This document shows positions 15,084 through 20,508 of a stretch of DNA of 20,508 nt, piece by piece. Position 1 is the first letter of the stretch, and every line of letters begins with the position of its first letter. Source of the DNA: Bacteroidales bacterium UBA1195 (GTDB lineage: Bacteria > Bacteroidota > Bacteroidia > Bacteroidales > WCHB1-69); assembly GCA_002309855.1 (NCBI GenBank), contig DBYD01000023.1:20392-40899 (forward strand). Direction: 5' to 3'. The translations under genes were made by a program, and so were the position numbers. A model generated the notes under the pieces. It saw only the letters and a program-made list of their open reading frames with translations. It had not been told where the DNA came from and searched no databases.

Positions 15084-15114
15084 CATTGACATGTAGCGTC
15101 CCTTTCCATACCAC

Positions 15115-15177
15115 TTTTTCCGAATTCAGCAATAAAATCAATGTTGCGGCGTTAATATATTGCATACGCAATACGCC
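15115..15177 (+). repeat. R repeat copy 3 (core only) with a bulged stem-loop
   Basis: The 40-bp core (15115-15154) matches R1 and R2 with a few changes (AAAATC for AAATTC). The GAGGGG terminator stem upstream and the GAGTATGG leader downstream are missing. Instead the 3' end runs into a local stem-loop: GGCGT (15148-15152) pairs with ACGCC (15173-15177), and ATTGC (15159-15163) pairs with GCAAT (15168-15172), leaving TAATAT as a one-sided bulge. It lies 31 bp after the KilA-N stop. Confidence 0.75.
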
Positions 15178-15219
15178 TATAAAAACAAGACTGACCAGAT
15201 TATCGTACACAACAACACT

Positions 15220-15795
15220 ATGGGATACAACAGAAATGAAGGCAAGCCACCGCTATACAGGAAAGTGAACAAGCGGACGCACAACGGGAGCAACTATTTA
15301 TATTTCTACACCAAACAACGTTACAGGTTCGATCGGGACAAAAAGCAGGATGTGTTGCCTGAAAAAACGGCCATAAAACGACACAACTCTATCCATCGGA
15401 CAGGTTACGACTATACCCCATTGTACAAGTTCCTTCATGCACATGTCGGACAGCCTTGGGATGCGATATATCAGGAATGTGTTTCCAGATTGGAATCTCC
15501 AGAGCCGATTACATATATTGTGATGAACGTTAACAGGCGCGGACTTGTGACGGACAACCACGCTGGTACTGATTTGCCAGGAATGTTTGGTGGGCCTGAA
15601 AGCTATTGGTCTGCGTTGTGGGTGGATGAAAACGGCCTGTTGCAGTTCGTGGATGCCGACTATTCAATAGCGGATGACAATTACTTTATGGAAGATTTGG
15701 ATATGCGCTATCCAAGAAGTTTGACTGTGACATGGAACGGCAAACCGGTGTGGCCGGAAAATGCGGTGAAAAAAGAAAAGGAACAGCTTCATTAG
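15220..15795 (+). CDS. Protein of unknown function, last gene of the array
   Basis: This 191-residue protein starts at the ATG at 15220; the frame opens from a TTG at 15160 inside the R3 stem-loop, which is rejected. The N terminus is basic (MGYNRNEGKPPLYRKVNKRT and a run of Lys, Arg and His), followed by a more ordered part with YDYTPLYKFLHAHVGQPWD, SALWVDENGLLQFVDADY and a Pro-rich end. No signal peptide, membrane segment or catalytic motif is apparent. The basic N terminus suggests nucleic-acid contact (weak inference). It sits between R3 and P4. Confidence 0.65.
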   Translation: MGYNRNEGKPPLYRKVNKRTHNGSNYLYFYTKQRYRFDRDKKQDVLPEKTAIKRHNSIHRTGYDYTPLYKFLHAHVGQPWDAIYQECVSRLESPEPITYIVMNVNRRGLVTDNHAGTDLPGMFGGPESYWSALWVDENGLLQFVDADYSIADDNYFMEDLDMRYPRSLTVTWNGKPVWPENAVKKEKEQLH

Positions 15796-15810
15796 TTGGA
15801 GGAAAGATAA

Positions 15811-15861
15811 AATTTTCCGCCCCACTGCGGGAAACGTGCCGGGATTTTTAGTACTTTTGCG
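15811..15861 (+). repeat. P repeat copy 4
   Basis: This is a diverged P copy: AATTTTCCGCCCC, ACTGCGGGAAACGTGCCGGG, ATTTTTAG, with the -7 box TACTTTTG at 15852-15859. The promoter half is conserved, but the AAAAAATAA tail after the -7 box is replaced by CGCC and then an ATG at 15864. It marks the right border of the alternating array and probably feeds the downstream ORF and the phosphate cotransporter. Confidence 0.7.
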
Positions 15862-15863
15862 CC

Positions 15864-16298
15864 ATGTTCGGAACATTCAGAAATATTGCATCCGTTATCC
15901 TCGTTATGCTGATGGGCATTTGCGCCATCGCACTGGTGATGAATGAATACCACGATGCAAACCGGATCGGACAGGAGCTCTGCATGGAGAACTGCCTGGA
16001 ACCGGATGCTGACGAATCCGAATGGGATGATGAAAACGACATACCGGATGGAGCTATCGGCAATGTTACACTATGCCCGCTTTACATCCTGCATCCGGAC
16101 ATTTCAGTTCCGGCAAATTCTTCCGCCAGACGGTCGCTGAAACAGATGAGGGGGCTGGTGCGCCGTTATGCCCCGCGAAAAGCGATATTCCACGCTCCCT
16201 TCCCTCCAACGCAAATGAAAGGTATGGATCCACATGCGGATTCATACCATTTTTTTTATATGCAAAACAGTAAAATGACAACAATATTTTTTTCATAA
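15864..16298 (+). CDS. Small membrane-anchored ORF upstream of the Na/Pi cotransporter
   Basis: The frame encodes 144 residues: one N-terminal membrane segment (about 7-26, NIASVILVMLMGICAIALVM), an acidic stretch (PDADESEWDDENDIPDG) and a basic C-terminal part. No family is recognised. Two features are odd. The ATG begins only 5 bases after the -7 box at 15852-15859, so the transcript would be leaderless or nearly so. A later start at Met15 (15906) would shorten the membrane helix. In addition, a strong terminator-like hairpin lies inside its last 26 codons. It may be a genuine small gene cotranscribed with the transporter (10-bp gap) or partly a regulatory leader. Confidence 0.5.
   Translation: MFGTFRNIASVILVMLMGICAIALVMNEYHDANRIGQELCMENCLEPDADESEWDDENDIPDGAIGNVTLCPLYILHPDISVPANSSARRSLKQMRGLVRRYAPRKAIFHAPFPPTQMKGMDPHADSYHFFYMQNSKMTTIFFS
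16221..16257 (+). terminator. Strong terminator-like hairpin upstream of the Na/Pi cotransporter
   Basis: The left arm GGTATGGATCC (16221-16231) pairs with GGATTCATACC (16238-16248) over 11 bp with a single G-T wobble and a 6-base loop, followed by A and eight T residues. This is the best intrinsic-terminator shape in the window. It lies inside the 3' end of the preceding ORF and 51 bp before the cotransporter ATG. No other promoter is visible between it and that ATG, so read-through or attenuation control is likely (inference). Confidence 0.75.
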
Positions 16299-16308
16299 CA
16301 CCAACAAA

Positions 16309-17985
16309 ATGGACTTGACAAACGTACTTATCGCCATCCTTACCCTGACTGCCGGCATCGGCGTATTCCTGGTGGCCTGCACCATGATGAGCAGCAACCT
16401 TGAATCGGCATCCTCGCGGCGGCTCAAACAGCTCTTTTCCAAAACAGGCAAAAACAAATGGATCGGTGTCGGAATCGGCACCCTCGGCACGGCTGCCATC
16501 CAGAGCAGCGGCGCCGTGACTGTGATGGTCATCGGCTTTGTCAACGTGGGCATCATGTCGCTCGCGCAGGCGGCCACCATCATCTACGGGGCGAATATCG
16601 GCACCACCGTCACCGCCCAGCTTGTCGCACTCGGCATGTTCGGGACAAACAGCATCTCCACAACCCTGATTTTCTCCGCATTCGCCGGCATCGGAGCCTT
16701 CACCACACTGCTCGCCAAACGGGACACCATACGACAGACAGGCGGCATCCTGACAGGTTTCGGCCTGCTCTTTGTCGGCTTGTCGATGATGGCTGACGCG
16801 ATGGACGAATTTGCCGCCCTCGAATCGGTGAAAATTTTTCTGGCCGGCATCGGCAACCCTCTGATGCTCGTGCTGATAGGAGCCGTCCTAACAGCCATCA
16901 TCCAATCTTCGTCGGTGATGACCTCCATCGCCATCACAATGGTGGTGACAGGACTGGTTACGCTTGACCAGGGCATCTACCTCACAATGGGCTCGAACAT
17001 CGGCTCCTGTGTGGTGGCCATCATCGCCGGCATGACAAGCGGCACGGCGGCCCGGCGCACTGCAATGATCCATCTTGTCTTCAACGTGATGGGCGTGACC
17101 ATATTCCTGCTGCTCGCCCTTGCGATGTGGATGGCGACGGGCGGCAGATGGAGTTTCGGAACGCTCTTCGGAAATCTCTTCCCATCCGCACCGCAACTGC
17201 AATTGGCCATGTTCCACACCGTGTTCAACACCTGCACCATGCTTGTCGCGCTGCCTCTGACAAACGCTCTTGTGACACTTACATGCAGGATGGTGAAGGA
17301 ACATTCTGCCGGAGAAACGGATGCTCCGCAACTGCATTTCCTCGACGAGCAGATGCTCCGCACACCCGTCGTGGCCATCCGACAGCTGAAGGCCGAAATC
17401 GAGCACATGGCAGAAATGGCTATGACAAACTTCCACCGCTCCATCAAAATCGTCACAACCATGGATTACAAAGATATAAGCACGTTCCGCAAGACGGAGC
17501 AGGAACTCGATTTCCTGAAAACTGAACTGCTGCACTACTCCGTCCGGCTTTCGGCGAACAGACTGAACAGTTTTGACCAGAAGTACCTCAGCTCCACCAT
17601 CCGCACGACCAACGATTTGGAACGTATCGGCGACTATGCCGAAAACATCGTGGAGTACGCCGATTCGCTGAAAGCTCAGCAGGCCAAATTCTCAAAAAGC
17701 GCCATTGCGGAAATTTTGGAAATGGAGCAGATGGTCGACAGCCTTTACAAGGAGATTCAGGTTGCGTACCACAAGGTGGACCTGGATGCGCTGGAGCGTG
17801 CCAACTGTATCGAAGAGGAGATTGACGATTTTACCGAAAGCATGGAGCGGAACCACATCGCCCGGCTTACCTCCGGCGAATGCGAAACTCCAGCCGGTGC
17901 GGAATACATCTCACTGGCTCAGAATTCAGAGCGTATCGCCGACCACCTCATCAACATGGGCAAAACCATACGGGACCTGGTGTGA
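16309..17985 (+). CDS. Na+/phosphate cotransporter with PhoU-like C-terminal domain
   Basis: This inner-membrane carrier couples phosphate movement to Na+. The 558-residue product shows the family's inverted repeat with paired signature motifs: AAIQSSGAVT (residues 62-71) with GANIGTTVTA (94-103), and AIIQSSSVMTS (196-206) with GSNIGSCVVA (228-237). About eight to nine hydrophobic segments span residues 1-325. A long helical PhoU-like domain (about 350-555, containing NDLERIGDYAENIVEYADSL and SERIADHLINMGKTIRDL) completes the usual bacterial NptA/YjbB-type architecture. This PhoU-like tail probably senses phosphate status or couples to signalling. Expression may depend on passage through the terminator at 16221-16257. 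Confidence 0.94.
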   Translation: MDLTNVLIAILTLTAGIGVFLVACTMMSSNLESASSRRLKQLFSKTGKNKWIGVGIGTLGTAAIQSSGAVTVMVIGFVNVGIMSLAQAATIIYGANIGTTVTAQLVALGMFGTNSISTTLIFSAFAGIGAFTTLLAKRDTIRQTGGILTGFGLLFVGLSMMADAMDEFAALESVKIFLAGIGNPLMLVLIGAVLTAIIQSSSVMTSIAITMVVTGLVTLDQGIYLTMGSNIGSCVVAIIAGMTSGTAARRTAMIHLVFNVMGVTIFLLLALAMWMATGGRWSFGTLFGNLFPSAPQLQLAMFHTVFNTCTMLVALPLTNALVTLTCRMVKEHSAGETDAPQLHFLDEQMLRTPVVAIRQLKAEIEHMAEMAMTNFHRSIKIVTTMDYKDISTFRKTEQELDFLKTELLHYSVRLSANRLNSFDQKYLSSTIRTTNDLERIGDYAENIVEYADSLKAQQAKFSKSAIAEILEMEQMVDSLYKEIQVAYHKVDLDALERANCIEEEIDDFTESMERNHIARLTSGECETPAGAEYISLAQNSERIADHLINMGKTIRDLV

Positions 17986-18260
17986 TTCGGATACCCAGCA
18001 CGCACCAGCGCACCACAGGGATTCAGCGCAGATCCTTGTACATCAACGGCATGAACCAAGGATAGAGTATGTATTTCATCGATTATGTTCTGGAAAACTC
18101 CGGCTACAGCACGTCATGGATGATGTTCGATCCACCGGAGGTACTGCTTCCACCAGTCGCCGCATTGCCGGTATAATGCAGGTTGCTGCCTCCCGAAATG
18201 AATGCAGGAACGGCTAAATGTTTTCCCATAAAAACGAACCGCTGTCATAAACCATTGGGA
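17986..18260 (+). other. Non-coding gap between two convergent genes
   Basis: These 275 bp separate the cotransporter and ZIP stops. No terminator with a T-run, no promoter and no convincing gene is visible. A 35-codon frame at 18069-18176 (MYFIDYVLENSGYSTSWMMF, then a Pro-rich end) reads smoothly but is too short to support. The stretch may be a decayed gene. Confidence 0.4.
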
Positions 18261-19019
18261 CTATCCAAGCATCACATCCATCACCATCATCAGTACAAAG
18301 CCGAATGCGAATCCGATGGTGGAAAGGTTGGTGTGGCTGCCTTGGGCGGTTTCCGGAATCAGCTCCTCCACCACAACATACATCATGGCTCCTGCGGCAA
18401 ATGCCAGCATGTAGGGCAACGCCACGCCAAGCGCACCGGCAAGAAGCAGTATGGCCACGGAGCCGATGGGCTCCACTACACCGCTCAACGAACCGATCAG
18501 GAACGATTTCATACGCGAATTGCCTTCCGCGTACATTGGCATTGAGATGATGGCCCCTTCCGGGATGTTCTGAAGTGCTATGCCGATGCTCACCGCAAAG
18601 GCGGCGCTGAGCGTCAACCCGTGCGACTCTCCGGCAAAGACCACGCCCACGGCCATTCCCTCGGGCAGGTTGTGTATGGTTACAGCCAGTGCCAGCATTG
18701 CCGTGCGCGACAACCGAGACCGGAGCCCCTCTATTTTCTGTGTCCCCACATGCAGGTGAGGTGTCAGTTCGTCTATCAGCAGCAGGAATGCGACACCCGA
18801 CAGGAATCCCACGGCGGCGGGAATAATGCTTTCGCCCGCCATATCAATCGAGGGTATCAGCAGCGACCAGACGCCGGCCGCCACCATCACGCCGCTGGCG
18901 AACCCCAATAGCGTCTTCTTTAGCCGGTCGTGGATCTCCTTTTTCATGAAAAAAACGAAGGCAGAACCCAGCATTGTTCCGGCTAAAGGTAGCAATATTC
19001 CGATAATCAGCGCATTCAT
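18261..19019 (-). CDS. ZIP-family divalent metal transporter
   Basis: This inner-membrane importer is predicted to carry zinc or related divalent metals. The 252-residue product has about eight hydrophobic segments and the two ZIP metal-site motifs in the central helices: HNLPEG (residues 116-121) in TM4 and QNIPEG (150-155) in TM5. Further candidate ligands are Glu183 in TM6 and Glu218/Glu219 in MYVVVEELIPE. A His-containing loop between TM3 and TM4 (ELTPHLHVG) is short. Length and motifs fit the ZupT/GufA-like bacterial branch; metal specificity cannot be read from the sequence. It has its own promoter and is convergent with the cotransporter. Confidence 0.93.
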   Translation of the reverse strand: MNALIIGILLPLAGTMLGSAFVFFMKKEIHDRLKKTLLGFASGVMVAAGVWSLLIPSIDMAGESIIPAAVGFLSGVAFLLLIDELTPHLHVGTQKIEGLRSRLSRTAMLALAVTIHNLPEGMAVGVVFAGESHGLTLSAAFAVSIGIALQNIPEGAIISMPMYAEGNSRMKSFLIGSLSGVVEPIGSVAILLLAGALGVALPYMLAFAAGAMMYVVVEELIPETAQGSHTNLSTIGFAFGFVLMMVMDVMLG

Positions 19020-19039
19020 ACTTTCAATAATTCACGCTG

Positions 19040-19047
19040 CAAAGATA
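19040..19047 (-). promoter_or_regulatory. Promoter of the ZIP transporter gene
   Basis: The minus strand reads TATCTTTG (exact TAnnTTTG) 20 bp before the ATG at 19019. A TTTG at 19066-19069, 18 bp further upstream, is positioned as the -33 box, so this is the most complete Bacteroidota-type promoter in the window. Confidence 0.75.
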
Positions 19048-19142
19048 AATAAAAAACAGATACTGCAAAAATAATAAAATTGAGGTAAACATATTGGAAT
19101 AATCATCGTCGCCACAGCCGTTATGGCGGCGGGGTGTTGTTT

Positions 19143-19167
19143 AGCAGGGAAGAAAAACTTCCCTGCT
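19143..19167 (-). terminator. Terminator hairpin after the multi-pass membrane protein gene
   Basis: A perfect 10-bp stem (AGCAGGGAAG with CTTCCCTGCT) surrounds a 5-base A loop, 19 bp beyond the stop of the gene ending at 19187. On the minus strand, the direction that gene needs, only AAAC follows the stem. The T-run lies on the plus side, so it may act in both directions or mainly as an RNA-end stabiliser. Confidence 0.7.
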
Positions 19168-19186
19168 TTTGTGTTCAGCTGTCGTG

Positions 19187-20278
19187 CTATGCCACGTCTG
19201 CGCGGGCCATAGCGTCCTTGTAGTACTTCTGGTTGACGAAGACATCCTCCTTGTAGGGGTTGATGTGACGTTTCTTCGACACACAGATGATGTAGGTGAT
19301 GGCGATGATGTTGGTGAGCAGGGCCAGTGCGCTGATTACGGTCATCATCGTGGGATTGGCAGCCACGCTGTCCACTGTCGTGCCCACAGCGGCTGCTTCG
19401 CCTCCGGCAACCTCGTAGAGTTGCTTGACGGTCTCGATGCCGTCAGGATACTGCACGGGCAGCACGGCCCAGCTGAACCACTGGCGACCGTCCTTGAAGG
19501 TCTCCTGGAAGAGCGGAAACACCTGGGCAAACATGCACCAGATAGCCAGCGTGTTGGCGCGGTTCTGAATCCAACCGCCACGGTTCCACAACAATGCAGC
19601 CACCGTAGGAGCAAGCAGCAGGGCGATGCCGCAATACCAGCTGTGGGTGGGGAGGCAATTGTAGGTGTAGGCGAAGTTCCAGATGTCGTAGATGATGATA
19701 TAGACCCACGTCATGTCGGCCCAGATCATGTCCTTTTTGTCCTTCGAGGAATAGACGTTCCACCATGCGGTCATGCAGAAGATGTTAAGCATGCCGGCCA
19801 ATCCGTTGAACACATTGTGCCAGCCGCCATACAACCACACGCCTTCGCTGCTGAGCCACCACTTGTTCCAGCCCATCACAGCACTCTCGAAGTCGGAGGC
19901 GACGGCAATCAGGATGTTGATGGCAACAATCACAAACGGGAATGGTTTGAACCAATGCTTGGCACCGATACCCCATTTGTACTTAATCATCATGAAGCCG
20001 ATGCAGCCCGTCAGGGCGGCATAGAGCTTGGCATAGTGGAACCATCCGTTCATGTAGATGTGCGTCTGGTTGTTCAGTGCCCATTCGGCACCGCTGCGGG
20101 CACCGATGGCGATGGCGGCGAAATAGACCGTCAGCAGCACCGGGATTACAAAGAAGGTGATGGCACCGCCCATTTTGGTGCGGCGTGCGAATTCGTTCCA
20201 GAGAATCAGACCTGCCAGCACCACCAGCAGCATTCCCCATTGGATGAGGGCATTTGCCCCATAGACTTGGAAAAACAT
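19187..20278 (-). CDS. Multi-pass membrane protein, DUF5692-like
   Basis: This 363-residue inner-membrane protein has about nine hydrophobic segments. The first lies near residues 12-28, and the last, near 315-335, is followed by a basic tail (CVSKKRHINPYKED). It is unusually rich in Trp (for example NGWFHYAKLY, MGWNKWWLSSEGVW, TAWWNVYSSKD, YDIWNFAYTYN). A soluble loop of about 30 residues (QYPDGIETVKQLYEVAGGEA) precedes the final helix. From memory it resembles the uncharacterised DUF5692 family of Bacteroidales. No substrate or activity is known. The gene follows an AraC-type regulator on the same strand with a 71-bp gap, which suggests a regulator-transporter pairing, possibly for a sugar-type ligand (inference). 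Confidence 0.75.
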   Translation of the reverse strand: MFFQVYGANALIQWGMLLVVLAGLILWNEFARRTKMGGAITFFVIPVLLTVYFAAIAIGARSGAEWALNNQTHIYMNGWFHYAKLYAALTGCIGFMMIKYKWGIGAKHWFKPFPFVIVAINILIAVASDFESAVMGWNKWWLSSEGVWLYGGWHNVFNGLAGMLNIFCMTAWWNVYSSKDKKDMIWADMTWVYIIIYDIWNFAYTYNCLPTHSWYCGIALLLAPTVAALLWNRGGWIQNRANTLAIWCMFAQVFPLFQETFKDGRQWFSWAVLPVQYPDGIETVKQLYEVAGGEAAAVGTTVDSVAANPTMMTVISALALLTNIIAITYIICVSKKRHINPYKEDVFVNQKYYKDAMARADVA

Positions 20279-20319
20279 AACAGTATTACTTTAAAATTTA
20301 ATATACCCGTAACGCAGGA

Positions 20320-20339
20320 TTGCACGGAAAATTGTGCAA
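20320..20339 (-). other. Small inverted repeat between the AraC-type gene and the membrane protein gene
   Basis: TTGCAC (20320-20325) pairs with GTGCAA (20334-20339) around an 8-base loop, 10 bp after the regulator stop and 41 bp upstream of the membrane protein start. It could be a weak terminator or an operator-like site. No -7 box is clear in the 71-bp gap. Confidence 0.35.
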
Positions 20340-20349
20340 CCCTGAAAAA

Positions 20350-20508
20350 TTACCCCCTCGGTTGCAAGCTCCTCCTGTACTCGCTCGGCGACTGGCCGAG
20401 GTGCTTGGTGCAGTAGCGGCTGAAATAGCTCAACGAGCTGAAGTTCATTTGGTCGGCAATCTGCGTGAGCGAGAGCCGTTCGTTGTTGAGGTATTTCTTC
20501 AGGATGGG
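20350..20508 (-). CDS. AraC-family regulator, C-terminal DNA-binding end (cut by window edge)
   Basis: The last 52 residues of a minus-strand protein are visible and stop at 20350-20352. They match the second half of an AraC/XylS DNA-binding domain: LSLTQIADQMNFSSLSYFSR forms the second helix-turn-helix, followed by the family signature HLGQSPSEYRR. The sensor domain and first helix-turn-helix lie beyond the right edge, so the ligand cannot be guessed. It probably controls the membrane protein gene immediately downstream. Confidence 0.88.
   Translation of the reverse strand, partial: PILKKYLNNERLSLTQIADQMNFSSLSYFSRYCTKHLGQSPSEYRRSLQPRG

Noticed and set aside
11513..15177. R repeats as classical integron attC sites
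   Set aside because: No GTTRRRY/RYYYAAC pair could be placed consistently in all three copies and no tyrosine integrase is in the window. The cassette idea is kept without that label.
11459..15210. Three minus-strand frames sharing NAATLNLLLN-type peptides
   Set aside because: They are translations of the R repeats themselves. The shared peptide reflects the DNA repeat, not a protein family.
18069..18176. A 35-codon frame between the cotransporter and the ZIP gene
   Set aside because: It is too short, has no promoter or homology that I recognise, and the Pro-rich end is not informative.
19169..20416. A 415-codon plus-strand frame
   Set aside because: It is the antisense shadow of the Trp-rich membrane protein gene: no plausible domain, rich in His, Asp and Gly as mirror frames usually are, and without a promoter.

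Overview
The window looks like chromosomal DNA of a Bacteroidales bacterium (Bacteroidota). Promoters carry the phylum-typical -7 box TAnnTTTG rather than a sigma70 -10. Shine-Dalgarno sequences are mostly weak. The gene content (OprO/P-type porin fused to a pst operon, lipoprotein beta-mannosidase, DUF5692-like membrane protein, REP-associated transposase) fits the same group. All assignments come from reading the sequence; no database search was possible.

Layout. (1) 1-4213, minus strand: a phosphate-uptake operon in the order phosphate-selective porin, pstS, pstC, pstA, pstB (pstB runs off the left edge). (2) 4406-5092, plus strand: a divergent Crp/Fnr regulator with an FNR-like cysteine set. 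(3) 5096-8760, minus strand: a tight unit of a secreted protein of unknown function, a GH2 beta-mannosidase lipoprotein and a low-molecular-weight tyrosine phosphatase. (4) 8918-10705, minus strand: lepA (elongation factor 4). (5) 10790-15860, plus strand: an accessory array, visibly more AT-rich than its surroundings, holding a REP-associated (IS200-like) Y1 transposase with hairpin repeats, a lipoprotein, a putative antitoxin plus zeta-like kinase, a membrane protein, a KilA-N protein and a protein of unknown function. (6) 15864-17985: a small membrane-anchored ORF and a Na/phosphate cotransporter with a PhoU-like tail, with a strong terminator-like hairpin between them. (7) 18261-20508, minus strand: a ZIP metal transporter, a multi-pass membrane protein and the C-terminal end of an AraC-type regulator.

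The most unusual signal is in region 5. Two unrelated repeat types alternate strictly along the array: P (an extended promoter block, four copies near 10791, 12288, 14173 and 15811) and R (a terminator hairpin plus a leader, three copies near 11513, 13261 and 15115). The order is P-transposase-R-lipoprotein-P-toxin/antitoxin-R-membrane protein-P-KilA-N-R-unknown-P. Each interval is about 0.7-1.1 kb and holds one gene or one gene pair. R1 and R2 sit exactly 88 bp upstream of the next start codon, and their similarity continues about 30 bp into the coding sequence of two otherwise unrelated proteins. This resembles a cassette array bounded by exchangeable promoter and terminator blocks, and it is the best candidate here for an undescribed system. 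The mechanism is not shown by the sequence.

Phosphate is a second theme: the high-affinity Pst operon and the Na/Pi cotransporter lie 12 kb apart, and the latter appears to be controlled through a long leader that ends in a terminator.
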